From positions 1 through 33,456 of the IMG/VR virus record IMGVR_UViG_3300024429_000081: 33,456 nucleotides of DNA; one strand, given 5' to 3'. This document shows positions 1-6,201 of this stretch, one piece after another. How positions within the stretch are numbered: the stretch's first letter is position 1; every line of letters begins with the position of its first letter. Position numbers and translations under genes: made by a program. The notes below the pieces were generated by a model. The model had not been told where the DNA came from, ran no database searches, and saw only the letters and a program-made list of their open reading frames with translations. The DNA is from a virus.

Positions 1-16
1 TTGGTCTCCAACTCAT
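1..16 (-). CDS. 5' end of a gene that leaves the window
   Basis: An ATG at 16-14 reads MSWRP before the window ends. It is preceded by an excellent ribosome binding site (AGGAGG about five bases before the ATG), which overlaps the end of the 75-residue gene upstream. Only five codons are visible, so no product can be named. The site shows that the minus-strand operon continues past the window edge. Confidence 0.6.
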
Positions 17-17
17 A

Positions 18-245
18 TTATCCTCCTTTACCCCTTAGTCGCTTCTTCTCGTTAGCGTGTTCATATGTTACGGGTATATCCTGCCCATTTAATCTCTTGT
101 GTAGTAACAAGGCAAGTTCAGTGATCACCTCAATAGCATTTGGGATGTATATTTGTAGCCCATAGAAATGAAACACGCTCATTACACCATTTAGTTGTCG
201 CTTGAACCCCTTGACGGCTTTCGTCTTTTCGTCTTCAGTCATCAT
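18..245 (-). CDS. small conserved-type phage protein, 75 aa, unknown function
   Basis: The protein is soluble and mostly helical, with a basic C-terminus (residues 67-75 are rich in K, R and G). Its ATG overlaps the stop of the NinG-like gene, so the two are probably translationally coupled; a second in-frame ATG follows directly and the true start could be either. The central stretch with NGVMSVFHFYGL looks like a motif I associate with small phage proteins next to recombination genes, but I cannot assign a role. Function unknown. Confidence 0.75.
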   Translation of the reverse strand: MMTEDEKTKAVKGFKRQLNGVMSVFHFYGLQIYIPNAIEVITELALLLHKRLNGQDIPVTYEHANEKKRLRGKGG

Positions 246-666
246 CTTCTACAAAAATCCATCCACCGTTGTCATCTTCCAAGAATCTAATCTTGTCTTG
301 AAGGTCAGCCTTTATCTTGTCCCTATCAGGTTTACCACCAGGCTTAGCCATTTCCCTTAGCTCATTGTACCTTTTACTACCAAGTATTCCCATAAAGAAC
401 TCGTGCTTTTCTTCGTGGTTCAAATCAAGATGCCTATGGCAACCACAACAAAGCGGGGCGGAGTTATCATATTCCCACCTAGTCGCCAGTATATTTCTAT
501 TAAAACAATGAGCCCAATGCAGAGTACGCCAATCTACCTTCACGCCCTTGCCCCTCAACCAACACCTCTTGCAGTATCCACCGGACATAAGCCTTACATA
601 TTTACTACACAGTGTATCGTGTGGCTCAAACCTACTCTTCTTCCTTTTAATCAGTGTTCTCTTCAA
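235..666 (-). CDS. NinG-like HNH recombination nuclease
   Basis: 143 residues. A zinc-ribbon pair C32-x2-C35 and a C73/C74-x-C76-H77 cluster frame an HNH-type core: H50/H53 (LHWAHCFNR), N68 (RWEYDNSAPLC) and H77 (GCHRHL). This arrangement matches the NinG/Rap family of phage Holliday-junction or flap nucleases and related HNH proteins. The start is a TTG at 666-664, supported by GGAGGAG seven bases upstream; no ATG in frame fits. It overlaps the end of the preceding 124-residue gene by 20 bases and is followed by the 75-residue gene. Its place just after the replicative ATPase fits a role in phage recombination or replication. Family assignment is fairly safe; the exact substrate is not shown by sequence. 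Confidence 0.8.
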   Translation of the reverse strand: MKRTLIKRKKSRFEPHDTLCSKYVRLMSGGYCKRCWLRGKGVKVDWRTLHWAHCFNRNILATRWEYDNSAPLCCGCHRHLDLNHEEKHEFFMGILGSKRYNELREMAKPGGKPDRDKIKADLQDKIRFLEDDNGGWIFVEDDD

Positions 667-1021
667 TGTCTATCTCCTCCAAACTATCCCTGTGCCAAAT
701 TATCATATCTTGGATTGCTGTAATATAAGCGTGGCGAAAGTCCCCGACATAGCATATGAATTCGTTTCTGTACTGAGGCTTAACCCCCCTTTTGTCCATA
801 TCGCCATCTGTTAGCTGACATTCTGGTTTTTCAGGGCATAAAGGCAACTCCCTATCCACTACAAAAGCCATCCCCTTCTCCTTGCAGGCTTCAATAACAT
901 AACCCACAGCTTCCAATTTTGCGGCATAATAAAAATCATAATGCTCTGTAGCTATTCTAGTAACTAAATTGCCCAAGATAATCTCCAATTGTTCCCTCAA
1001 TTCCCCTGTTCTATTCTTCAT
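647..1021 (-). CDS. hypothetical protein, 124 aa
   Basis: No family recognised. The first 50 residues are predicted helical; a middle segment carries two cysteines in LCPEKPEC, and the C-terminus is acidic. The gene starts two bases after the stop of the RecA-like ATPase and overlaps the NinG-like gene, so it sits inside a replication/recombination cluster. AGGAGG lies about 13 bases before the ATG, inside the end of the ATPase gene, which is a long spacing. Confidence 0.75.
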   Translation of the reverse strand: MKNRTGELREQLEIILGNLVTRIATEHYDFYYAAKLEAVGYVIEACKEKGMAFVVDRELPLCPEKPECQLTDGDMDKRGVKPQYRNEFICYVGDFRHAYITAIQDMIIWHRDSLEEIDIEENTD

Positions 1022-1023
1022 CT

Positions 1024-1890
1024 TTAATCATTTGCCTCCTGTATATTGAGAAATTTGGCACCGCCGACTAACTGGAATGTCCAACTCTTACCACGTGGGT
1101 TGACAGTCTCCTGTGCCCAATTCTTACCCACCTTAATAGTGAGTTTGTTTATATCCATTGTAAGATAAAGCCTTGCCTTTTCTAGGCTACGCCCACCACC
1201 AAGCCCCATATCGGCACCAGGGTTCTTCTGCAATGCTATAATGGCAATCCCACCAAGTTTATCCCAAATGTGGTAAATTAAACCACTGACCTCCCAGAAG
1301 TCTTTGTGTATTTCAAGGAAATCTATAATGTGAATATCATTTGGGTTTTTACTTACCGCATCCTGAAAGTCAAATGACTTCTCATAGGTATAGAATTTCC
1401 AACTGTCCATTTTGGCAAGACCAGTATCCTCAAACTTACGTAACCTTCTTTTTAATTCTAGCTCACCCATCTCGCTTGAGTAATAATGTATGGTGTATTT
1501 GTCCATATTCAGCCTTACAACATTGAGTAGGAAGGCGGTCTTGCCAGCATCCTTTGAGCCTGCCACAACAATAATATTCTTGGGGAGAATATCAACATAG
1601 TTCTCTAGCCCAAATGGCCACTTAATATCCCATATCAAACTCTCATCTGCCGCCCTCCAGTTAAGGGTAACAAGCCCATCAACTATAACCCGATAGCCAC
1701 CACCATACTTTTCAACCAGCCCCTCTTCCACCAATCGGCGGATAATATGCCAACGATTATTCTTATCAACCGTACTCCAAATCCCTAGTTCATTGTCCAA
1801 CGTGCTCAGGCCAAACTTGCGACCTGGATTCTCTGCTACCCAAAGCCGTATCTCCTGTGCTAGACTTCTGCCCTTATCCATTTTGTCCAT
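1024..1890 (-). CDS. winged-helix plus RecA-like (RepA/DnaB-type) ATPase, candidate replicative helicase or initiator
   Basis: 288 residues. Residues 10-75 look like a winged helix-turn-helix (RRLVEEGLVEKYGGGYRV has the recognition helix and wing). Residues 100-250 form a RecA-type core: Walker A GSKDAGKT (111-118), Walker B with D190 after a hydrophobic strand (IHIIDF), a sensor strand IIALQKNPG (217-225) and a Gly-rich segment GGGRSLEKAR. It resembles hexameric RepA/KaiC/DnaB-related phage ATPases, without the DnaB N-terminal domain. The likely role is replication helicase or loader; the DNA-binding N-terminus also allows an initiator or regulator. The start codon lies inside an array of 10-bp-phased TCCAT repeats and has no clear ribosome binding site, so binding there could control its expression. 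Confidence 0.8.
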   Translation of the reverse strand: MDKMDKGRSLAQEIRLWVAENPGRKFGLSTLDNELGIWSTVDKNNRWHIIRRLVEEGLVEKYGGGYRVIVDGLVTLNWRAADESLIWDIKWPFGLENYVDILPKNIIVVAGSKDAGKTAFLLNVVRLNMDKYTIHYYSSEMGELELKRRLRKFEDTGLAKMDSWKFYTYEKSFDFQDAVSKNPNDIHIIDFLEIHKDFWEVSGLIYHIWDKLGGIAIIALQKNPGADMGLGGGRSLEKARLYLTMDINKLTIKVGKNWAQETVNPRGKSWTFQLVGGAKFLNIQEAND

Positions 1891-1971
1891 CTATATCCAT
1901 CTGTGTCCATATTGTCCATTGAAATCCATTTTTGTCACACTTTGTCCATCTCGTGTCCATCATTTGTCCAT
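1877..1971. repeat. 10-bp-phased TCCAT direct-repeat (iteron-like) array
   Basis: TCCAT (usually TGTCCAT) starts at 1877, 1886, 1896, 1906, 1915, 1925, 1945, 1956 and 1967, with a degenerate unit (TCACA) at 1935. Steps are 9 to 11 bases, one helical turn. The array fills the 44-base gap between the 171-residue gene and the ATPase gene and extends into both. Direct, same-face repeats next to a replication ATPase resemble iterons or a cooperative operator. Confidence 0.85.
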
Positions 1972-2450
1972 ATACTTTCCTTCTTTTTACCCTTATCAAG
2001 GTGTTTAATTAGCTTTGATTGCCAGTATAAGAACTCTGACTTAAGCCGAAGGAATTGCCCAACACCAACCGCATTCGTGATTACGGGCATATTGATTCTT
2101 TTTGGCATCGGGATTTCAACTAGCTTCACTGGTATTTTTTGCCTTTCAATTATAGGCATAACCATGCGAACAAAGTCCTCTATTTTCTCAAGGTGAAGGT
2201 TGAGCCCACGAATCTTCATATCAAGATATGGTGTATAATATTCCCCCTTCCCCCCATACCCCCTATCCCCCATATTCTTATCAGTAATAGATATGTTATT
2301 GCTATCAGGTAACTCCTCTTCCCTAGAACCCCAAGGCGGTTGCATCTCTGCTTGTAGTTCCTCCATCATCAAGGACATCCTGTATTCAGGAGACTCCCTG
2401 ACAAGTTTATAGTGTTCGTGTGTTCCCTTATCAGCTAAGTTTTCACTCAT
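1935..2450 (-). CDS. hypothetical protein upstream of the replication ATPase, 171 aa
   Basis: No family recognised. The N-terminus is charged (SENLADKGTHEHYKLVRESP), the centre (residues 40-75) is rich in Gly, Asp and Tyr, and the C-terminal half is helical and basic (HLDKGKKKE near the end). The gene carries a four-run G-quadruplex motif on its coding strand, and its last codons contain part of the phased TCCAT array. The ATG overlaps the stop of the preceding Cys-rich gene (ATGA). A replication accessory role is suggested only by position. Confidence 0.75.
   Translation of the reverse strand: MSENLADKGTHEHYKLVRESPEYRMSLMMEELQAEMQPPWGSREEELPDSNNISITDKNMGDRGYGGKGEYYTPYLDMKIRGLNLHLEKIEDFVRMVMPIIERQKIPVKLVEIPMPKRINMPVITNAVGVGQFLRLKSEFLYWQSKLIKHLDKGKKKESIWTNDGHEMDKV
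2243..2271 (-). other. G-quadruplex motif on the coding strand
   Basis: The plus strand shows C runs at 2243-2247, 2250-2255, 2259-2263 and 2267-2271, so the minus strand has four G runs of 5, 6, 5 and 5 separated by 2- or 3-base loops. This satisfies the canonical intramolecular G-quadruplex rule with room to spare. It encodes a Gly-rich segment (DRGYGGKGE) of the 171-residue protein and lies about 270 bases from the TCCAT array. Confidence 0.85.
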
Positions 2451-2761
2451 TTAAGCCCTAGTAGCCTCTCTAGGAATATCTTGGCGTATTTCTTGCGTGT
2501 TCTTGGTTGTCTAGCTCTTACCCATTCCTCAAATCCCATTTCATAACAATCCACCCATCCACTCTCTACAATGGGGCATCTATCGCAAGCATCAACCACT
2601 CCACCTGCGGAATTACAAGCAAACTCACAGAATGGGCAATCATTATCCATCCCACCATACTTCTCCCAGCCTGCCCAATCCTTCTTATACTTGCCAGTTT
2701 TAGCTAAATCTGTCCATAGCTCTATACAAATCTCCTTTGCTTTCTTTCTATTGAGTTTCAT
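2447..2761 (-). CDS. Cys-rich, probable zinc-binding small phage protein
   Basis: 104 residues with six cysteines in a compact pattern: C42-x2-C45-x3-C49, C59-x2-C62 and C72. The spacing suggests one or two structural metal sites, most simply zinc. The ends are basic (NRKKAKE at the N-terminus, RQPRTRKKYAK near the C-terminus), so nucleic-acid contact is possible. The gene overlaps the 101-residue gene before it and is coupled by ATGA to the 171-residue gene. Small Cys-rich proteins of this style are common in phage accessory regions; the role is unknown. Confidence 0.75.
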   Translation of the reverse strand: MKLNRKKAKEICIELWTDLAKTGKYKKDWAGWEKYGGMDNDCPFCEFACNSAGGVVDACDRCPIVESGWVDCYEMGFEEWVRARQPRTRKKYAKIFLERLLGLK

Positions 2762-3053
2762 TTTTGTCCTCCTTAATGAGTTTATCTATGGCTTTGCAGA
2801 GGATTCGGGCTAGTGCTTTATTATCAGCAGCTTCTCCGTTAGCCTTGCCTTCTCCATAATTTGGGTGTGCCACTCTAACAAACCAGAATATGCCCTCTTC
2901 TAGTGTAATATCACATATCCATAGCTTCGGCACCAGCCACTTAAAGCAGGCATCTAGGGATAAGTGGAATTGTGGATCACAACCATTGGGAACGCCAGAA
3001 AGATTAATACCTGCCCACTCAGCCAGCCTTTTATTTAGTTCCTGTTCACTCAT
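2748..3053 (-). CDS. small protein resembling the phage ABA-sandwich group
   Basis: 101 residues. I use the ATG at 3053 because AGGAGG lies six bases upstream; a longer frame from 3089 has no such site. The pattern of an N-terminal helix (ELNKRLAEWAGI), an SLDACFKWL segment, a W/F-rich strand region and a C-terminal helix with ALARILCKAIDKL resembles small phage proteins of the ABA-sandwich type. The match is by overall pattern, so it is moderate at best. Function unknown. Confidence 0.75.
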   Translation of the reverse strand: MSEQELNKRLAEWAGINLSGVPNGCDPQFHLSLDACFKWLVPKLWICDITLEEGIFWFVRVAHPNYGEGKANGEAADNKALARILCKAIDKLIKEDKNETQ

Positions 3054-3081
3054 CTTTACCCTCCTATTGATAATATGTATT

Positions 3082-3249
3082 TCATTCATCCTCGGCTGGT
3101 TCGCTTTTTTGCTGGCACGACCATTGCATTAATTCCATCACAGTAGTCTTTGATGGCAACATCTTGGTATGTGTAATCATATCAGCCACCAACTCATCCA
3201 ATTCCCTGTGAAGTATCTCGTGCCTTGCTATGTGTTCTTCTTTGTTCAT
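3082..3249 (-). CDS. small helical phage protein, 55 aa
   Basis: Found by translating the gap. The protein begins MNKEEHIARHEILHRELDEL and ends in MELMQWSCQQ plus an acidic tail. The motif RHEILHRELDELVADMI followed by LPSKTT and LMQW looks like a conserved small-phage-protein motif of unknown role. AAGGAG lies eight bases before the ATG. The preceding 40-base gap holds a 12-bp perfect palindrome. Confidence 0.8.
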   Translation of the reverse strand: MNKEEHIARHEILHRELDELVADMITHTKMLPSKTTVMELMQWSCQQKSEPAEDE

Positions 3250-3269
3250 TCTCTTTACTCCTTAATGGC

Positions 3270-3281
3270 GCACTATAGTGC
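3270..3281. promoter_or_regulatory. 12-bp perfect palindrome in a promoter-like gap
   Basis: GCACTATAGTGC is a perfect inverted repeat in the short gap upstream of the 55-residue gene. On the minus strand the next bases give TAGTGCGCC, a 9-mer also present in the gap upstream of the 107-residue gene (4024-4032), and both are preceded by TAACAT. A dimeric repressor site is one reading; no promoter boxes with normal spacing are evident. Confidence 0.4.
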
Positions 3282-3291
3282 TTATGTAATG

Positions 3292-3561
3292 TTACGGTGC
3301 CCAAGTAGTGATTGTAACCCCAGAGTCCCCATCTTCAAATTGCATTCTCCTACCCAATGTATGCTTATAATCAGGTAACTTTGTTCCATTATTAATGCAA
3401 TAACTAATAACAGCCCTCATTATTTTATGTACTTGATTTGGTTTATATCTCCATATGTGACCTAATTTTTTGTTACCATACTCAGATATTTTACTGTATA
3501 ATTCCATATCAGCAACGCTTCTGCAATTCCTAAGACATCTTTGCTGTAAACTCTTATCCAT
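3292..3561 (-). CDS. hypothetical protein, 89 aa
   Basis: No family recognised. The protein is basic in the middle and carries paired cysteines near the N-terminus (RCLRNCRS). It overlaps the end of the 49-residue gene before it, and its downstream gap holds the palindrome at 3270-3281. Confidence 0.65.
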   Translation of the reverse strand: MDKSLQQRCLRNCRSVADMELYSKISEYGNKKLGHIWRYKPNQVHKIMRAVISYCINNGTKLPDYKHTLGRRMQFEDGDSGVTITTWAP

Positions 3562-3703
3562 TAGTCTTTTTACCCCCAGTTAAATATTTGAGATAATTCC
3601 TCAATACTATTACTGTTATCTGCTTGATATAAACTTCCGAATATGGAGTTGAGATAAGTGATTTTTCGTGGTACTCAATCAATTTTTCAACAATTTCTTT
3701 CAT
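3554..3703 (-). CDS. hypothetical protein, 49 aa
   Basis: Found by translating the gap. It reads MKEIVEKLIEYHEKSL at the start and ends in a basic GGKKTNG tail. GGAGGGGAAAATA directly precedes the ATG, and the gene overlaps both neighbours by a few bases, as is usual in this operon. No family recognised. Confidence 0.65.
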   Translation of the reverse strand: MKEIVEKLIEYHEKSLISTPYSEVYIKQITVIVLRNYLKYLTGGKKTNG

Positions 3704-4010
3704 TATTTTCCCCTCCATCCTTTTCGGTTCTTCTATACCTTAGGTCTGGGTCAAGTATAAACAATAGTCGCTTAATGATAAAGGCTAAAAGGGCTAACAA
3801 TCTATTAGAACAAACTGGACTCAATGCATAATGTTCCAATACCCTTGTCTTAACATTAGGGAAAACACAAATTAAGTCATTGTCTATTCCAGTTTTCCAT
3901 CCAAACGCCCAATGTACCCAGCCACATGGATGGCGATTGTCCCAATAGTGGAACCCAAGTTGCTCTTCTCTTGAAGAACTTATACTGCCCAATAGTATTT
4001 CTCTGCACAT
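3687..4010 (-). CDS. hypothetical protein with one possible membrane segment, 107 aa
   Basis: I chose the ATG at 4010, preceded by GGGGG six bases upstream; a GTG at 4031 is also in frame but lacks a ribosome binding site. Aromatic clusters (FHYWDNRH, GWVHWAFGW) in the first half are distinctive. A hydrophobic stretch LLALLAFIIKRLLFIL around residues 74-89 could be membrane-associated, and the tail is charged. No family recognised. Confidence 0.6.
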   Translation of the reverse strand: MCREILLGSISSSREEQLGFHYWDNRHPCGWVHWAFGWKTGIDNDLICVFPNVKTRVLEHYALSPVCSNRLLALLAFIIKRLLFILDPDLRYRRTEKDGGENNERNC

Positions 4011-4049
4011 AAAATCCCCCAAAGGGCGCACTACATATAATATGTTAAG

Positions 4050-4304
4050 CTAGCGGTTTTTGAGCCAATTGTGATATTCGGGAAATTCGCTCTTTATGAA
4101 CTCAGGACATTCATATACTGGCGTAACTAGACCATTCAATCTATCAAACCTGAAAAGTGCTTCCGCTATTTTACAATTCATATCGGGAACATCCGGATAG
4201 AATGATTGACAATCAAAGCAAAGGCAATGCCGTCTATGCTTCCCCCTTAAATCGCTATAAACCCAAACCGTAACGCCATGATGTTCGTATCTTTCTGTCT
4301 CCAT
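4050..4304 (-). CDS. Cys-rich, probable metal-binding small phage protein
   Basis: 84 residues. The cysteines C27, C29, C32, C44 and C66 (HCLCFDC, then NCKIAEALF, then ECPEF) form a pattern I associate with a recurrent small phage protein family that probably holds a zinc or iron-sulfur site. The gene is preceded by an extended -10 promoter and a structured leader (4305-4402), so it may be expressed separately from the genes upstream. GGGGGG seven bases before the ATG is the likely ribosome binding site. Biological role unknown. Confidence 0.75.
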   Translation of the reverse strand: METERYEHHGVTVWVYSDLRGKHRRHCLCFDCQSFYPDVPDMNCKIAEALFRFDRLNGLVTPVYECPEFIKSEFPEYHNWLKNR

Positions 4305-4317
4305 TGTTAAACCCCCC

Positions 4318-4391
4318 TTTAAATCCCTGCTGGGGCTGGCTACTACACTCTAATGTAGTCATTTACCCTTTTATTGGCACCCCAGCAAGCC
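4318..4391 (-). ncRNA. structured 5' leader (possible riboregulator)
   Basis: On the minus strand a 10-bp helix joins CTTGCTGGGG (4390-4381) to CCCCAGCAGG near 4335-4326, counting one G-U pair. Inside it lies a second hairpin, ACTACA/TGTAGT with loop TTAGAG. There is no U-tract after the outer helix, so it is not an ordinary terminator. It sits between a TATAAT box and the ribosome binding site of the 84-residue Cys-rich gene. I do not recognise a known riboswitch class. Confidence 0.5.
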
Positions 4392-4393
4392 AT

Positions 4394-4402
4394 ATTATAC
4401 CA
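4394..4402 (-). promoter_or_regulatory. extended -10 promoter
   Basis: The minus strand reads TGGTATAAT, a perfect extended -10 box, just after the stop of the 178-residue gene. A TTGACA lies only five bases upstream of TATAAT, too close to be its -35 box. Transcription would begin about at the structured leader and serve the 84-residue gene and those beyond. Confidence 0.55.
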
Positions 4403-4410
4403 ACTGTCAA

Positions 4411-4947
4411 TTAGACTTCTTTCGCTGCTGCTACTACATATTTATTGAAAAGCTCCAATACGGTTTTGTCTGGAATATAAATATCACCGTTTAGCCAGCC
4501 ATCAAAGAACTCAGCCCACGTCAGAATTTGCATTCTATCTATCACGCCAGATACAGCGAGATTGCAGGATTGAATAAGTGCTGTTTGCTTTTGTATGCTC
4601 TCTGTCTTGGCAGGGTCAGCCTTATAACCCTGTCTTGTTGGCTTGGCTTCTGGCTTTACTTCATATGGCTTCCCTTCCTTAGCCGATTTCTCCATAGCCG
4701 ATGTATCCACCGACCCCTTAGTTTGGTCAATCTGGTCTTTAACAAGCTCTACATTGGCGATATACTCCCATTGGTTGAATGTTGCATAGGTGAACCTGAC
4801 CGCCAATCCTACACTATTCCGAACAAGTTCGTGTATTTCGGGCTTCCGCTTTTCACCTATCTTATGTTCCTTACCCTCCTTGTCCATAACCCAAGTGTTA
4901 TCATGCTCATCAGTCCAAAACGAGTCTATGATTATGATTTTTTCCAT
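4411..4947 (-). CDS. possible single-strand DNA-binding / recombination accessory protein
   Basis: 178 residues in three parts: an N-terminal beta-rich region (1-70, alternating hydrophobic strands such as IIIIDSFW and VRFTYATFNQW), a charged low-complexity linker (75-115) and a C-terminal helical segment from KTESIQKQTALIQSCNLAV to TWAEFFDGWL. That last segment resembles the SIxRQxALK...A tail motif I associate with phage OB-fold or recombination-linked proteins, so an OB-fold DNA-binding role is a reasonable guess. Its ATG overlaps the stop of the gene before it. Family not confirmed. Confidence 0.75.
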   Translation of the reverse strand: MEKIIIIDSFWTDEHDNTWVMDKEGKEHKIGEKRKPEIHELVRNSVGLAVRFTYATFNQWEYIANVELVKDQIDQTKGSVDTSAMEKSAKEGKPYEVKPEAKPTRQGYKADPAKTESIQKQTALIQSCNLAVSGVIDRMQILTWAEFFDGWLNGDIYIPDKTVLELFNKYVVAAAKEV

Positions 4948-5144
4948 TATATCTCCTCCTCCTTGATATTACTTACTTCATCTTTATTGACAAGCATTAA
5001 ATTGCCAAAGGTATAGTATCCACCGCCATCAAAGCGTGTAATTTTATCCATTGCCTGAATTAAATATTTGCCCCTTGTTGATATAATCCTGCACGGACCG
5101 TGTGCTACGAAATTCTTGCTGTAACCTGTTTTAATTTTGGGCAT
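4947..5144 (-). CDS. hypothetical protein, 65 aa
   Basis: I use the ATG at 5144, with AGGAGG six bases upstream; the longer frame from 5186 would run through that site. The protein is basic at the N-terminus (MPKIKTGYSKNF), beta-rich in the middle (RIISTRGKYLIQAM, GGGYYTFGNLMLV) and acidic at the end (NIKEEEI), a layout compatible with a small beta-barrel. No family recognised. Coupled to the 178-residue gene. Confidence 0.7.
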   Translation of the reverse strand: MPKIKTGYSKNFVAHGPCRIISTRGKYLIQAMDKITRFDGGGYYTFGNLMLVNKDEVSNIKEEEI

Positions 5145-5265
5145 CTTTCTCCTCCTGAGTGTGCTTCCACGAGTGCATCCAAGCATCTATAAAAGCCTTA
5201 TGTTCCCGCTCTTCAAGATATTTCCAATGTGCTTCCCCTAATTCCCTAGCTTCCTGTTCTGTCAT
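5131..5265 (-). CDS. hypothetical protein, 44 aa
   Basis: Found by translating the gap. It begins MTEQEARELGEAHWKYLEER and continues as a charged single helix with an HSWKHTQEEKD end. A GGGGG run lies upstream of the ATG, and the gene's 3' end contains the ribosome binding site of the 65-residue gene. Function unknown. Confidence 0.7.
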   Translation of the reverse strand: MTEQEARELGEAHWKYLEEREHKAFIDAWMHSWKHTQEEKDAQN

Positions 5266-5293
5266 TTCAAATCCCCCAATCTTAAATGCCTAT

Positions 5294-5539
5294 TCATCTA
5301 ATCCAATACCATTTAATTTTAAGCGGAAGTTTTCCCATTTTACTAGCAATAATGGCACCTGCCAAATTAGAAATGCCAAGTAGGGCCATTAAAAAGCCCA
5401 TCTTTTTGCCGCCCTCCCTGTATCCACTACCGAATTCTTTGATTAAATACTCATCTATACTGCCCAGCCCAATAGCACTACCTATCAGGCCAATCCCATA
5501 CCAAGCAATAATCCCTAATATAACCCACAGTATTAACAT
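5294..5539 (-). CDS. small two-span membrane protein, 81 aa
   Basis: Two hydrophobic segments, residues 2-26 (LILWVILGIIAWYGIGLIG onward) and about 47-66 (MGFLMALLGISNLAGAIIAS), flank a charged hydrophilic loop; the C-terminus is basic. AGGAGG lies six bases before the ATG. It is one of three small membrane proteins clustered between 5294 and 6391. No family recognised. Confidence 0.75.
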   Translation of the reverse strand: MLILWVILGIIAWYGIGLIGSAIGLGSIDEYLIKEFGSGYREGGKKMGFLMALLGISNLAGAIIASKMGKLPLKIKWYWIR

Positions 5540-5643
5540 TCTACCCTCCTTATATCAGATAGTTTCAGATGCCCATTCCTTTTAAGAAATCTTTGTAGGA
5601 TATATAGCTGGCGGGCTTTACCAACGAATTTAATGACTAACAT
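5533..5643 (-). CDS. small basic peptide, 36 aa
   Basis: It reads MLVIKFVGKARQLYILQRFL and ends RRVEC. The ATG overlaps the preceding stop (TAATG) and is preceded by GAGGGGG, and its end contains the ribosome binding site of the 81-residue gene. It fills an otherwise empty gap. Shortness makes it uncertain. Confidence 0.5.
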   Translation of the reverse strand: MLVIKFVGKARQLYILQRFLKRNGHLKLSDIRRVEC

Positions 5644-5861
5644 TATTCCCCCTCTACTGTTGGCGTGGGTGGCTTAGGTTGACTAGACGGGAACTCTTCT
5701 TCGTGTACACAGAATAGGTGGGTTACTGGATATTTTTTTATATGAGTGCCGAGTTCATCTTCGTAACCCACGCAGAATAAGTCGCCCTTTTGATAAGTCG
5801 CATAAACATTATCAAACCTTACTGGCTGGCTACTTCTTTGAAACCATACATCTACTCTCAT
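5643..5861 (-). CDS. hypothetical protein, 72 aa
   Basis: Beta-rich, beginning MRVDVWFQRSSQPVRF, with a proline-rich C-terminus (SSQPKPPTPTVEGE). Two cysteines each follow a phenylalanine (LFCVGYE, LFCVHEE) in what looks like a repeated strand. GGAGG seven bases before the ATG is a good site, and the ATG overlaps the preceding stop. No family recognised. Confidence 0.7.
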   Translation of the reverse strand: MRVDVWFQRSSQPVRFDNVYATYQKGDLFCVGYEDELGTHIKKYPVTHLFCVHEEEFPSSQPKPPTPTVEGE

Positions 5862-6007
5862 TTTATCTCCTCCCTTATCCTATCCTTTAATTCTATAGGT
5901 AGTGGAACTCTTAGTTTCTTTTCAACTTCTTTTATCGCCTCTTCATAGGTTAAACGCTCATCCCTCATCAATATCTTTACTGTGTCAAATACTGATTCGT
6001 GTTTCAT
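5858..6007 (-). CDS. hypothetical helical protein, 49 aa
   Basis: Found by translating the gap. It begins MKHESVFDTVKILMRDERLT and is predicted fully helical and charged (EEAIKEVEKKL, IELKDRIREEIK). Both ends overlap neighbouring genes through ATGA, which supports a real, coupled gene. No family recognised. Confidence 0.7.
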   Translation of the reverse strand: MKHESVFDTVKILMRDERLTYEEAIKEVEKKLRVPLPIELKDRIREEIK

Positions 6008-6201
6008 TTTAATTTCCTATCAATACCATAAATGAGTAGTAGAATTCCACTAAGCATCAATGCAAGTGTTCCAAACATACAAAGGACAGCGACGCTCCAG
6101 GGGCAACCCCATAATTCAAAGTCGCCTGATATAAATGCAAGGCTAATACCAAAACTGAAAAGGGCTATCCCTCCATGAATACAAAGCCAATTAACCATCA
6201 T
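6004..6201 (-). CDS. small two-span membrane protein, 65 aa
   Basis: Hydrophobic segments at about residues 6-25 (LCIHGGIALFSFGISLAFIS) and 37-59 (VAVLCMFGTLALMLSGILLL) are joined by a short acidic loop; the tail IDRKLK is basic, placing both ends probably inside the cell. It overlaps the 66-residue membrane gene by 11 bases. The pair could form a membrane complex; no family recognised. Confidence 0.7.
   Translation of the reverse strand: MMVNWLCIHGGIALFSFGISLAFISGDFELWGCPWSVAVLCMFGTLALMLSGILLLIYGIDRKLK

Noticed and set aside
403-814. Plus-strand open frames opposite the NinG-like and 124-residue genes
   Set aside because: They are antisense to clearly coding minus-strand genes, lack ribosome binding sites and have unlike composition.
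3262-3290. T7-type phage promoter (CACTATAG core at 3271-3278)
   Set aside because: Only the eight-base core matches and it is part of a palindrome; the upstream part does not fit, and no phage RNA polymerase is visible.
4394-4413. TTGACA just upstream of TATAAT as a -35/-10 pair
   Set aside because: The spacer is five bases, far short of the usual 16-18. I keep only the extended -10 reading.
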